Shown here: piece by piece, positions 26,628 through 36,398 of the stretch
How the letters are laid out: each line of letters opens with the position of its first letter
Position numbering within the stretch: position 1 is the stretch's first letter
DNA from: Arsukibacterium sp. UBA5043
GTDB taxonomy: Bacteria; Pseudomonadota; Gammaproteobacteria; Enterobacterales; Alteromonadaceae
Assembly: GCA_002415085.1 (NCBI GenBank)
Contig: DIBV01000006.1
Location: 310,001 to 374,000 of the forward strand
Length of the DNA: 64,000 nt
Reading direction: 5' to 3'
Notes under the pieces: model-generated
The model's database searches: none
The model's input: the letters and a program-made list of their open reading frames with translations, nothing else
What the model was told of the DNA's origin: nothing
Position numbers and translations under genes: made by a program

Positions 26628-27584
26628 ATGATCAAACGTATTGTGCTGATGGGCGAATGTCTGGTTGAGTTTTGGCAGGTAGAAAGGAACAATTATCAGC
26701 TGAACTTTGCCGGCGATGTGTTTAATACTGCTGTCTATTTAACGCGCAGCTGCGAAGTGCCGGTAAACGTGCAGTTTTTCACCGCAGTGGGCACCGACAG
26801 AATAAGTGACAAGCTGCTAACGGCGGCTGAGCAAGAAAAAATTGATACCACTCTGATGCTGCGCAGCAAAACAGCCCGCCCCGGCCTGTATATGATCAAT
26901 TCCGATGCCGTTGGCGAGCGCAGCTTTGTTTACTGGCGTGACAACTCTGCCGCCAAACAGGTCATGCAGTGTTATACGGTGCAACGTAACTACGATGCGC
27001 TTAAAGGCTGTGATATGTTTTATTTTACTGGCATTACCCTGGCGATGTTATCCGATGCTGACCGCACCACTTTATTCACCTTGCTGGAACAACTAAAACA
27101 GGACGGCAGCCAGATTGTGTTTGATCCTAATTACCGGCCGACACTGTGGCCCAATGCCAATATTGCTAAAGCGGCCTTTGTCCAGGCGTACCGGTTAGCC
27201 GATATCGCCCTGCCTGGATTGGCTGACCATAAAGTGCTGTTTGACGCTGAGCGCACCGATCAGGTGGTGGAACAGCTAACGGAACTGGGTGTAGCTGAAA
27301 TTATTGTTAAAGATGGCAAAAACGGCATTAATGGTCGTGTTGAACAACAATGCTTTAGCGTCATGGCCCATCCGGTGAAAAAAGTGGTTGATACCACGGC
27401 TGCCGGTGACGCTTTCAACGGTGGATACTTAGCAGCCCGCCTTGGCGGCATTGCCCCACAACAAGCTGTTAAGTTCGCTGCCCGGCTGGCTGGCTTTGTG
27501 GTCGGGCATGTCGGTGCTATTGTCGGCGAAGAGCAATTTAAACGCTTTGGTGCCAGCCACCGGCCATCAGATTTTGCAAATTAA
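26628..27584 (+). CDS. kdgK: PfkB-family sugar kinase, probably 2-keto-3-deoxygluconate kinase
   Basis: 318 residues. PfkB/ribokinase fold with an N-terminal GECLVEFW strand, a substrate lid region, VFDPNYRPTLWP, and the C-terminal anion-hole/catalytic signature DTTAAGDAFNGGYLAA (about 261-276, catalytic Asp in AGDAF). The sequence is nearest to KDG kinases, which phosphorylate 2-keto-3-deoxygluconate before the Entner-Doudoroff aldolase, but other hexose or deoxysugar kinases of the family are possible. A good ribosome site AAGGAG precedes ATG 26628. No kdgA or uronate genes are adjacent. Confidence 0.7.
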   Translation: MIKRIVLMGECLVEFWQVERNNYQLNFAGDVFNTAVYLTRSCEVPVNVQFFTAVGTDRISDKLLTAAEQEKIDTTLMLRSKTARPGLYMINSDAVGERSFVYWRDNSAAKQVMQCYTVQRNYDALKGCDMFYFTGITLAMLSDADRTTLFTLLEQLKQDGSQIVFDPNYRPTLWPNANIAKAAFVQAYRLADIALPGLADHKVLFDAERTDQVVEQLTELGVAEIIVKDGKNGINGRVEQQCFSVMAHPVKKVVDTTAAGDAFNGGYLAARLGGIAPQQAVKFAARLAGFVVGHVGAIVGEEQFKRFGASHRPSDFAN

Positions 27585-27666
27585 AGTTATGCATTCTGTT
27601 ATGTCTTGCTGATCAGGGCATAGCCAAAAAAGTTAAAACCTGATATCACTTAAGCTAACTGTAGTT

Positions 27667-30435
27667 TTGAGACGTTTTGCTGTGCCATTACCTGTTGCAT
27701 TCCAAAAAGCCGTAAAACAGCTTATTCCCGCTAAGCGCTATTTTGACGACCCTATCGCTACGTTAGCTTATGGTACCGACGCCAGCTTTTATCGCCTGTT
27801 ACCCAAACTTGTGCTGCGGGTAGAATCTGAGGCCGAGGTGGTGGCGCTGCTGAAACTGGCGAATCAGCATAAGGTAGCCATTACCTTTCGGGCGGCGGGT
27901 ACCAGTTTATCCGGCCAGGCAGTCACCGACTCGGTGCTGCTGGTATTGGGGGAAAACTGGCAGCAGCGCGAGGTGCGTGGTCTGGGTGAACAAATTCGCT
28001 TGCAGCCCGGGGTAATTGGCGCCGCGGCCAATAGTGTCCTGAGTAAGTTTCAGCGCAAAATCGGCCCTGATCCGGCATCAATTAACAGCTGCAAAATTGG
28101 TGGTATTGTCGCCAATAATGCCAGTGGTATGTGTTGCGGTACTGCCCACAACAGCTTTAATACCCTGGCCGCGATGCGTCTGGTGCTGTTCGATGGCACG
28201 GTGCTGGATACCGAAGACGGTGACAGTGTCGCATCTTTTAGGCAAAGCCACGCCAGCTTGCTGGCCGATTTGGCGTTGCTGGCTGAGCAAACCCGGCAGG
28301 ACGAAGAACTTTGTGCCAAAATCCGCCATAAATACCGTTTAAAAAACACCACGGGCTTTTCGCTGAATGCGTTAACCGAATTTACTGATCCGATTGATAT
28401 TCTTACTCATTTAATGGTCGGCTCTGAGGGCTGCCTCGGTTTTATCAGTGCCGTAACCTATAACACGGTGCCGGATTATCCGCACCGGGCCAGTGGCCTG
28501 CTGGTATTTCCCTCGGTTAATGAGTGCTGTCAGGCAGTAACTGTACTAAAGCCATTGAGGGTATCTGCGGTGGAGCTGCTCGACCGGCGCAGTTTACGCT
28601 CGGTTGAACATAAAGCCGGCATGCCAGGGTGGGTTAAGCAGGTATCAGATAATGCCTGCGCCTTACTGATTGAAACTACCGCGGTATCCGCTCAGGTATT
28701 ACAGCAGCAGCTTGCTGAGCTTCGTACGATTGTGCAGGGCTTTACCCTGGAGCAGCAGGTGGATTTCAGTACTGATCCGAAAGTCTTTAACCAGCTTTGG
28801 GCCATTCGCAAAGGCACTTTTCCGGCAGTGGGTGCAGTACGCCAGACCGGCACTACGGTGATTATTGAAGATGTCACTTTTGAGCTTTCGCAGCTGGCAG
28901 ATGGCGTGGCCCGACTGCAGCAGTTATTTGCTAAATACCGCTATGATGAAGCGATTATTTTTGGTCATGCTTTAGAGGGCAATCTGCATTTTGTGTTTAC
29001 CCAGGGCTTTGACGATCCGGCTGAAGTTAAGCGCTATGCCAGCTTTATGCAGGAGGTCACCCAACTGGTGGCCGTCGAATTTGGCGGCTCGCTTAAAGCC
29101 GAGCATGGCACGGGTCGGAATATGGCGCCGTTTGTTGCGCTGGAGTGGGGACAGGATGCCTATCAGCTGATGTGGCGGCTGAAAAAGTTGTTGGACCCAC
29201 AGCATATTCTTAACCCGGACGTGGTACTTAGTGATAACCCGCAGTTGCATTTGCAGAATTTAAAACCATTGCCGGCGACTAATCCACTGGTCGATAAATG
29301 CATTGAGTGCGGTTTTTGCGAGCCGGTTTGCCCGTCGCGTAAGTTAACCCTGACCCCGCGCCAGCGCATTGTCACGCAGCGGGAAATTTCACGGTTGCAA
29401 ACAACGGGCGAGGATGCAGTGCGGCTGAAGGCCCTGAATAAAGCTTATCAGTATGCCGGCAATGATACCTGTGCAGCCTGCGGTATGTGCAGCAGCGCTT
29501 GCCCGGTTGGTATTAATACCGGTGATTTAACCCGGCTTCTTCGCGCTGAAAACAACCGGCGCTGGCAGGGGCTGGCAATCTTTATGGCCCGCCATTTTGC
29601 CGTGGTAAGCTCGATGGCACGCTTTGGCCTTAACGCAGGGCAGCGCTTGGCTAAGGTGTTACCCGGCTGGCACCGTGCCATGCCTACTGCTATGCCCAAT
29701 GTTAAGGATGCTGCATTAAATAAAACAAATCCTGCGCGTAAGCCTGTTATCTATCTGGCCAGTTGCAGCAGCCGGGTAATGGCGCCGCAGGCTGATAGTC
29801 AGGACAGCCGCAGCCTGATGCAGGTAAGTACTGACTTACTGGCTAAAGCCGGTTATCAGCTGATCACGGCGCCCGGGCTGGCTAGCCAGTGCTGCGGCAT
29901 GCCGTTTTTATCAAAAGGTCAGCTTGCTGCAGCTGAACTTAAGCAAACCGCGCTTAACCAGTGGTTGTTAGAAACCAGTAATGGGGGTCAGATCCCGATT
30001 TATTCCGACAGCAGCCCCTGCAGTTTAACCTTGCAGGGCAAGCTGGACCCACGCCTGACAATCATCGACAGCGTCGATTTTCTGTATCAGCAGGTACTGC
30101 CAAAGCTGAGCATAATACCGCAGCCAGAGCCGGTGGCGCTGCATACCAGTTGCAGCGCCAGTCAGTTAGGGCAGGCGGCAACGCTTAAGCAATTAACTGC
30201 TGCCTGTACCGGCCAGGTAGTGATCCCTGAGGGGATCAGCTGCTGCGGTTTTGCCGGTGACAAAGGTTTTGTGCTACCAGAGCTTAATGCCTCAGCCTTG
30301 TCCGATTTAGCTGCTCAGGTAAGTAAGTGCTCACGGGGGGTATCGACCAGCCGCACCTGCGAAATTGGCTTATCTCATCATAGTGGTATTGAATATCAGC
30401 ATATTATTTATTTGCTGGATAAGTGCGCACGGTAA
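27667..30435 (+). CDS. dld: Respiratory D-lactate dehydrogenase Dld-II type (FAD/Fe-S)
   Basis: 922 residues. An N-terminal FAD-binding PCMH domain (about 40-260; FRAAGTSLSGQAV) and FAD-oxidase C domain precede two 4Fe-4S cysteine sets (CIECGFCEPVCP and CAACGMCSSACP, about 536-620) and CCG-type cysteine clusters (CCGMPF, CCGFAGDKG). The layout fits Shewanella Dld-II (934 residues), which feeds D-lactate electrons to the quinone pool; it is an inner-membrane-associated enzyme. The start is uncertain: TTG 27667 opens the frame, GTG 27682 is an alternative, and neither has a good ribosome site. The lldEFG genes are not adjacent. Confidence 0.86.
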   Translation: MRRFAVPLPVAFQKAVKQLIPAKRYFDDPIATLAYGTDASFYRLLPKLVLRVESEAEVVALLKLANQHKVAITFRAAGTSLSGQAVTDSVLLVLGENWQQREVRGLGEQIRLQPGVIGAAANSVLSKFQRKIGPDPASINSCKIGGIVANNASGMCCGTAHNSFNTLAAMRLVLFDGTVLDTEDGDSVASFRQSHASLLADLALLAEQTRQDEELCAKIRHKYRLKNTTGFSLNALTEFTDPIDILTHLMVGSEGCLGFISAVTYNTVPDYPHRASGLLVFPSVNECCQAVTVLKPLRVSAVELLDRRSLRSVEHKAGMPGWVKQVSDNACALLIETTAVSAQVLQQQLAELRTIVQGFTLEQQVDFSTDPKVFNQLWAIRKGTFPAVGAVRQTGTTVIIEDVTFELSQLADGVARLQQLFAKYRYDEAIIFGHALEGNLHFVFTQGFDDPAEVKRYASFMQEVTQLVAVEFGGSLKAEHGTGRNMAPFVALEWGQDAYQLMWRLKKLLDPQHILNPDVVLSDNPQLHLQNLKPLPATNPLVDKCIECGFCEPVCPSRKLTLTPRQRIVTQREISRLQTTGEDAVRLKALNKAYQYAGNDTCAACGMCSSACPVGINTGDLTRLLRAENNRRWQGLAIFMARHFAVVSSMARFGLNAGQRLAKVLPGWHRAMPTAMPNVKDAALNKTNPARKPVIYLASCSSRVMAPQADSQDSRSLMQVSTDLLAKAGYQLITAPGLASQCCGMPFLSKGQLAAAELKQTALNQWLLETSNGGQIPIYSDSSPCSLTLQGKLDPRLTIIDSVDFLYQQVLPKLSIIPQPEPVALHTSCSASQLGQAATLKQLTAACTGQVVIPEGISCCGFAGDKGFVLPELNASALSDLAAQVSKCSRGVSTSRTCEIGLSHHSGIEYQHIIYLLDKCAR

Positions 30436-30503
30436 TGTAATAGTTTGCATAGCACCCGCAAATACATGATGCTGCAAGGGATAGAGTATCAGGAGACAGC
30501 AAG

Positions 30504-33419
30504 TTGACAGAATCTGATCAGCAAAAAAGTAATGTTACTAAAAGCTACATAGTTGCCGCACTGATGATCCTGATTACTTTTCTGTTGGCTGCCTGGTATG
30601 CCAATACGCAGCGGGAAAGTCACTTTCAGTCACGACTCAATGACATTCAGCTGCTGCAACTGACAAAACAACAATTGCTGCAACAGGAAGCTGAACGAAA
30701 ACTTGAATTAGCCGTCGATCTTATTGCTGCTGACCCCACCCTGCAACAGTTGCTGTTGCAAGCTGTCGAACGCTATCAGCAACAAGGGCCCAAGGCTGAC
30801 CTTAGCGCAATTCGTCAGCAACTTTTACCAATCCTCAATGGTTATTGGCAGAAAGTTACACTGTATGGCGCCAGTCAGTTACACCTGCATCTGGCGCCGG
30901 ATGCCTTTACCTTACTGCGTGCTCATCGGCCGGAACGTCATAGTGACAGCTTAATAAATATCCGGCCGCTGGTGATGCACAGCTTAACCAGTGGTACCCG
31001 GGTTACCGGAACAGAACTTGGCCGCCACGGTTTAAGCCTGCGAGCGGTAGTGCCGGTGTTTAATAGTCGGCATGAAGTGCAGGCCGCTGTTGAGCTTGGT
31101 TTTGATTTGCAATCCGTTTTTGCCGCTCGCCAGCAATACTATGCAGCAAGTGGAGTTTCTACTGACAACTTGGTTAAAGAAGCCAGACAGAGTACGATAT
31201 TACTGGTTAAACCCACAATGACAATTGCCCTGCATGATGATGTCAAAGCAAAATGGTTGACGTCACGGCTCTGGCACAGTCCTACCCAATCAGATATGTT
31301 GCAATTCTGGTTGAACAATCAGCTGATACCTGAAAACGTCAGCAGCCCGCAGCAGCTTATTTTAGAATTTAACGAAAGAATTTATGCTGTGTCATTATTA
31401 CCATGGCCGGTGTGGGGGCAAAATAACCAGCAAAACGGACAAGTAGTCAGTCTGAGCTGGCACGATATTAGCGCCCAGGTGAATACGCAACAGCGAACAG
31501 ATAAAATTATCTGGCTGATATGGCTGGCAGCCTGTTTTAGCATGTTATTTCTTGCGGTGTTGCTTATAACCTTTTTGCGACGCCAGGCCCGGCGCGAAGT
31601 ATCGCAGCAACAAAAACTGGTTAAACAGTCAGAACAAAAGTTGTCTGCGTTATATCAGTTATCGCCGCTCCCTATTTTATTAAACCGGTTTAGTGACGGT
31701 GCTTTTGTTGAGTCGAATCCGGCCATGGAGAAACTTACCGGCTATTCACTGGCCGAAATAAAGCAATTAAGTTATTGGGATCTGACCCCGGAGCATTATG
31801 CTGCTGCGGAGCAGGAGCAACTAAAAGCGCTGACAGAATACGGTCGCTACGGCCCTTATATTAAGCAGTACCGGCATAAAAACGGCGAGCTGATAGATAT
31901 TGAACTTAACGGTGTACTGTTTAGTGATGATCGCGATGAAAAGTTTATTTGGACAATCATCAAAGATATCCGTGAAATTAAACGCATAGAGAAACTCAAA
32001 GATGATTTTGTTTCTACTGTTAGCCACGAGCTGAGAACGCCATTAACCTCAATTAGTGGATCGCTCGGGTTAGTGTTGGGCGGGGCCGGTGGCGCGCTCA
32101 GTCCAAAAGCGGAAAAATTGCTTGGTATTGCTCATAAGAATAGCCAGCGCTTAAATTTGCTTATCAACGATTTGCTCGATATCGAAAAGCTTGTAGCTGG
32201 AAAAATGCGCTTTGACGAAGTTGCGGTAGCATTACCAGGTATACTGCAGGACGCACTGGAGCAGCATCAGCCATTTGCACAGCAGCATAACGTTACGCTA
32301 ACGCTAAATCCGGTTCCGGATGTGCTGTTGTGGGTAGATGCAGCCCGTGTGCAGCAGGTGTTGGCTAATTTTTTATCCAATGCAGTCAAGTTTTCGCCGC
32401 CACAAGCAACGGTTTCAGTGGGAGCAGAAGTGCACGGCCAAATGGTAAAAATATGGGTGCAGGACCAAGGGCCGGGCATTGCTTTGGCAGACCAGGGGCA
32501 GCTATTTAAGCGTTTTTCTCAGTTAAAGCATGAAGATAATCAGGCCAAAACAGGTACCGGACTTGGTTTGGCGATTAGCCGCGAAATAGCGTTGCAATCG
32601 GCAGGGGATATTGGTGTTAACTCCGTCTCGGGTGAGGGGGCTACGTTTTGGCTGGAGTTGCCAATTCATCAGACACTAGTTCATCCCGGGCTTCATGAAG
32701 CGATACTGGTAATAGAAGATGATGCAGATACGGCAATGGTGCTGTGTGAGTTTTTGCAGACTCAGCATTATATTGCCGATTGGGCGCCAGATAGTGCAAC
32801 CGCATGGCAGCGGTTAGCAGAAAAGGATTATGCGGCGATAACGCTGGATTTGAAGTTGGATGAAGAAAGCGGAGCTGATTTCTTTCTGCGGCTGCGTGAT
32901 AACCCCGCAACAGCCAATTTACCGGTACTTGTTATCTCTGCCTTTATCGAACAAGGGAAATTGCAGTTAGCCGCTATAGCGAATGCGCTGGATTGGCTGG
33001 AAAAGCCGGTGACCCCAGAGCTATTAAGCGTGAAACTTGGGCGGTTATTAACTGAACTACCTTATGCAAACCGCCACCAACGCATTTTACATGTTGAAGA
33101 TGATAACGATATCATCACTATAATGCGGCTGCAGCTGGCGAATCTTTGTGAATATCATGCAGCTTCATCGCTGGAGCAAGCAAAAAAAATGCTGCAGCAG
33201 CAACAATTTGATCTTATCTTACTGGACTTGGGCTTGCCTGATGGTAATGGCATGAGTTTGTTGCATGATATTACCGATTGTCAGGGAGACATTCCGGTAG
33301 TCATTTTCTCTGCACAGGATTTAAGCGTTGAAAATAAACAAAAAGTACGTGCTGTATTTAGTAAAAGCCGTATAAATACTGAGATACTGGCAAAGTATTT
33401 AAAAAACATCCTTGATTAA
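30504..33419 (+). CDS. Hybrid histidine kinase with PAS and two receivers
   Basis: 971 residues; start TTG 30504 preceded by AGGAGA (30491-30496). Membrane segments at about 15-33 and 335-358 enclose a periplasmic sensor domain (about 40-330). PAS follows (about 380-490), then HisKA (phospho-acceptor His508 in VSHELRTP), HATPase with DQGPGI and GTGLGLAIS, and two receiver domains with acceptors Asp782 (TLDLKLDEE) and Asp908 (LLDLGLPDG). There is no Hpt domain. It heads a four-gene signalling cluster and shares a very similar HisKA dimerisation segment with the second kinase. The ligand is unknown. Confidence 0.92.
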   Translation: MTESDQQKSNVTKSYIVAALMILITFLLAAWYANTQRESHFQSRLNDIQLLQLTKQQLLQQEAERKLELAVDLIAADPTLQQLLLQAVERYQQQGPKADLSAIRQQLLPILNGYWQKVTLYGASQLHLHLAPDAFTLLRAHRPERHSDSLINIRPLVMHSLTSGTRVTGTELGRHGLSLRAVVPVFNSRHEVQAAVELGFDLQSVFAARQQYYAASGVSTDNLVKEARQSTILLVKPTMTIALHDDVKAKWLTSRLWHSPTQSDMLQFWLNNQLIPENVSSPQQLILEFNERIYAVSLLPWPVWGQNNQQNGQVVSLSWHDISAQVNTQQRTDKIIWLIWLAACFSMLFLAVLLITFLRRQARREVSQQQKLVKQSEQKLSALYQLSPLPILLNRFSDGAFVESNPAMEKLTGYSLAEIKQLSYWDLTPEHYAAAEQEQLKALTEYGRYGPYIKQYRHKNGELIDIELNGVLFSDDRDEKFIWTIIKDIREIKRIEKLKDDFVSTVSHELRTPLTSISGSLGLVLGGAGGALSPKAEKLLGIAHKNSQRLNLLINDLLDIEKLVAGKMRFDEVAVALPGILQDALEQHQPFAQQHNVTLTLNPVPDVLLWVDAARVQQVLANFLSNAVKFSPPQATVSVGAEVHGQMVKIWVQDQGPGIALADQGQLFKRFSQLKHEDNQAKTGTGLGLAISREIALQSAGDIGVNSVSGEGATFWLELPIHQTLVHPGLHEAILVIEDDADTAMVLCEFLQTQHYIADWAPDSATAWQRLAEKDYAAITLDLKLDEESGADFFLRLRDNPATANLPVLVISAFIEQGKLQLAAIANALDWLEKPVTPELLSVKLGRLLTELPYANRHQRILHVEDDNDIITIMRLQLANLCEYHAASSLEQAKKMLQQQQFDLILLDLGLPDGNGMSLLHDITDCQGDIPVVIFSAQDLSVENKQKVRAVFSKSRINTEILAKYLKNILD

Positions 33420-33436
33420 GTATACAAGAGGCAGAA

Positions 33437-33826
33437 ATGGTACTAAAACGGGTAATGCATGTCGAAGATGATGAATCAATCCGTACGGTCGCAGAAATTG
33501 CCCTGGTAGATGTGGCCGGTTTTGAGTTACTTAGCTGCGATAGTGGTCAAAGCGCACTGGCTCAGGCCGCAGATTTTGCACCGCAGCTTATTCTGCTGGA
33601 TGTAATGATGCCGCAAATGGATGGCTTGCAGACCCTGGCTGCGTTGCGGCAGTTACCGGTAACAACACACACACCGGTAGTGTTTATGACGGCAAAAATT
33701 CAGCAAAATGAAAAGCAGCAATATATCGATGCCGGCGCCATTGCGGTGATTGAAAAGCCATTCGACCCCATGCTATTGGGGGATACTTTACATCAGTTGT
33801 ATAATCAGCAATCTGGCAGTCGTTAA
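33437..33826 (+). CDS. Single-domain response regulator (CheY-like)
   Basis: 129 residues, one receiver domain: HVEDDES acidic pair near the start, acceptor Asp55 in LLDVMMPQMDG, FMTAK threonine/lysine switch and EKPFDP at the end. No output domain. It lies 17 bases after the hybrid kinase, so it is co-transcribed and probably acts as a phosphate shuttle or sink between the kinases and the Hpt-cyclase. A protein-interaction role (as with Spo0F or CheY) is possible. Confidence 0.9.
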   Translation: MVLKRVMHVEDDESIRTVAEIALVDVAGFELLSCDSGQSALAQAADFAPQLILLDVMMPQMDGLQTLAALRQLPVTTHTPVVFMTAKIQQNEKQQYIDAGAIAVIEKPFDPMLLGDTLHQLYNQQSGSR

Positions 33827-33935
33827 CGCACAGATAAAATGAGGGCGTCATCCTTTTGCGCAAGCTTCAGCTAGAAATTTAAAAACCGGTAAACGCTGCG
33901 ACGCTTACGCCTAAATTGTGACACCTGGAGATAAT

Positions 33936-36332
33936 ATGCAACAGCCGCCAGTACCCGCAAACGAAAAAGAACGCCTGCAGGCTCTGTTTGATACTGCACT
34001 TCTTGATACTGTTGCCGAGACCAGGTTTGATCGGCTAACCCAGCTGGTGCAGCAATGCCTGAATACCGAAATTGTTCTTATTTCATTAATTGACAGCAAT
34101 CGGCAGTGGTTTAAGTCCCGCCAGGGGCTGGATGCTTGTGAAACGGGGCGCGATATCTCTTTTTGCGGGCATGCTATTTTGGATGCAGATATTTTTGAAG
34201 TGGCTGATGCCAGTAAGGACCCTCGCTTTGCTGATAACCCTTTAGTTACCAGTGCCCCTTTTATTCGCTTTTACGCCGGGGCTCCGCTGCAATTTAATGA
34301 TCAACGCATTGGTACACTTTGTATTATTGAGTCAAAGCCCAGGCAGTTAACAGACACAGAGCGGCTAATCCTGTGCAATTTTGCTAATGTTATTGAGCAG
34401 GAAATTGCGGACCGGTTACAAGAGCAAGCACATCAAAAACTTGCTGCCAGTGAACTGATGCACAGATCTGTACTAGATGGCACCCGAATTGGTACCTGGC
34501 AGTGGAATGTTCAGACCGGAGAAACGGTATTTAACGAGCGCTGGGCGGAAATTGTCGGGCATACTCTCGAGTCATTAGCACCGGTATCCATCGACACCTG
34601 GATGGGTTTGGCCCACCCGGAAGATTTGGCTGAATCGGGTCGATTACTGGAGCAGCATTTTAATGGTGAGTTAGCTTTCTATGATTGTAAATGCCGGATG
34701 CGCCACAAAGACGGACATTGGGTATGGGTGCATGACCGTGGCCGGGTCGTCAGCCGGACCGAAGATGGCAAGCCGTTAATGATGTACGGCACCCATGCCG
34801 ATATTACTGAACAAAAGCAAGTCGAGCTGGAGGTAAAAGCCAGCCGTGACCAGTTTAAAAATTTATTAGCCAATATTCCGGGTATGGTTTACCAGTATCA
34901 GCAGTGGCCTGATGGCAAAGCCGCCTTTCCCTACACCAGTGATAACATAAAGAAGATTTATGGGGTAACAGCAGAGCAGGTTAAACAGGATTCTACTTTC
35001 CTGTTTGATAAAATTCATCAGGATGACCTGGAAGGCCTGGCTCTGAGTATAGAAAAGTCAGCAAAGAATTTATCGCTTTGGCAGTATCAGTACCGGATTT
35101 ATCAGGATAATGAACAACCAATATGGCTGTCTGGTCGCGGCACTCCAGAGCGAATGGCTGATGGCAGTACCCTTTGGCATGGATATATTGAGGATATTAC
35201 CGACATCAAGCTGCACTATCTGGAGCTTGAGCGCGTAAATAAAGCGTTAAAAATAACCCAACAACGACTCGATACCGCTAGTGAAAATGCGCTAATTGGT
35301 TTTTGGCAGGCTTCGTTGAAAACCGGAGAACTCTGGTGGTCGCCGGTGATTTACCAGATATTTGGTTTTAGTGAAACAATAACGCCAAGTGTTGAATTGT
35401 TTAAAAGCACCTTACACCCGCAAGATGCTCAGTTGGTTGCAGAAAGTGAACAGCGCGCACTTGAAACCGGGCTGCACGATGTTGTGCACCGGATTATCAG
35501 GCAAGACGGCACGATCCGTTGGGTACATGAACTTGCCAGAATGTTACCGCCAGAGGAAAATCCCCAGCTGATTATGGTAGGGTCAGTTCAGGATGTTACC
35601 GAGAGAATGCAGCTGCAGCAGATGAAAGATCAGTTTGTATCAACGGTAAGTCATGAGCTACGTACTCCATTAACCGCAATGAATGGTGCGCTCGGTCTGC
35701 TGCTGTCTGGCCAGCTTGCTGAATTTGATCCCAAAGTGAGTAAGTTGCTGCATATTGCGCAGAGTAATAATAATCGCTTACAGCATTTGATTAATGATTT
35801 GCTGGATATTGAAAAACTGACAGCAGGTAAGATTGAGCTGAATACAGAGGCCTTATTGCTACAGCCTCAGCTTGAGTTGGCGCTAAGTAATTTGCAACCC
35901 TACGCGTTGGACTATCAGGTAAGGTTGGCATTAAAACCCTGCTCAACGCAATTGCAAATAGTTGCCGATAGCCAGCGATTACAGCAGATACTGGCAAATC
36001 TGCTGTCAAATGCGATTAAGTTTTCCGGAGCCGGTAAAACGGTAACGTTATCAGCAGCCGTTGTAGCGGATAACATCAGAGTATCAGTACAGGATCAGGG
36101 CCCTGGGATCCCGTTAGAATTTCAATCCCGATTATTTGAACGGTTTGCGCAAGCTGATGGCTCCAACCGTGGCCATAAAGGGGGCACTGGCTTAGGCCTG
36201 GCCATCAGTAAAAGTTTACTTATGCAAATGAATGGTCAAATCGGTTTTCAGACGCAGCAGGATGTTGGAACTACTTTTTATTTTGAATTGCCGCTGGTGT
36301 CCGTTAGTATCAGTGACAACAGTGACCATTAA
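33936..36332 (+). CDS. Soluble GAF-PAS histidine kinase
   Basis: 798 residues from ATG 33936 (GGAG at 33926; a GTG six codons upstream is less likely). A GAF domain (about 20-165; FCGHAILDADIFEV) and three PAS-type regions (about 175-300, 305-430, 445-560) precede HisKA with His573 (STVSHELRTPLTA) and a complete HATPase (DQGPGI, GTGLGLAIS). No transmembrane segment or receiver is visible, so it is a cytoplasmic sensor. The kinase core closely resembles that of the first hybrid kinase; the two are probably related by duplication. It lies 110 bases after the response regulator gene. Confidence 0.9.
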   Translation: MQQPPVPANEKERLQALFDTALLDTVAETRFDRLTQLVQQCLNTEIVLISLIDSNRQWFKSRQGLDACETGRDISFCGHAILDADIFEVADASKDPRFADNPLVTSAPFIRFYAGAPLQFNDQRIGTLCIIESKPRQLTDTERLILCNFANVIEQEIADRLQEQAHQKLAASELMHRSVLDGTRIGTWQWNVQTGETVFNERWAEIVGHTLESLAPVSIDTWMGLAHPEDLAESGRLLEQHFNGELAFYDCKCRMRHKDGHWVWVHDRGRVVSRTEDGKPLMMYGTHADITEQKQVELEVKASRDQFKNLLANIPGMVYQYQQWPDGKAAFPYTSDNIKKIYGVTAEQVKQDSTFLFDKIHQDDLEGLALSIEKSAKNLSLWQYQYRIYQDNEQPIWLSGRGTPERMADGSTLWHGYIEDITDIKLHYLELERVNKALKITQQRLDTASENALIGFWQASLKTGELWWSPVIYQIFGFSETITPSVELFKSTLHPQDAQLVAESEQRALETGLHDVVHRIIRQDGTIRWVHELARMLPPEENPQLIMVGSVQDVTERMQLQQMKDQFVSTVSHELRTPLTAMNGALGLLLSGQLAEFDPKVSKLLHIAQSNNNRLQHLINDLLDIEKLTAGKIELNTEALLLQPQLELALSNLQPYALDYQVRLALKPCSTQLQIVADSQRLQQILANLLSNAIKFSGAGKTVTLSAAVVADNIRVSVQDQGPGIPLEFQSRLFERFAQADGSNRGHKGGTGLGLAISKSLLMQMNGQIGFQTQQDVGTTFYFELPLVSVSISDNSDH

Positions 36333-36398
36333 GCCGTTTATGCAAAATGGTGAGCAATGGCATGTGGCGACAACACTATTAGCCCGGGCAGTATTTGA

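Noticed and set aside
33918-33935. GTG start for the GAF-PAS kinase
   Set aside because: GGAG lies six bases before ATG 33936, whereas the GTG has no ribosome site.
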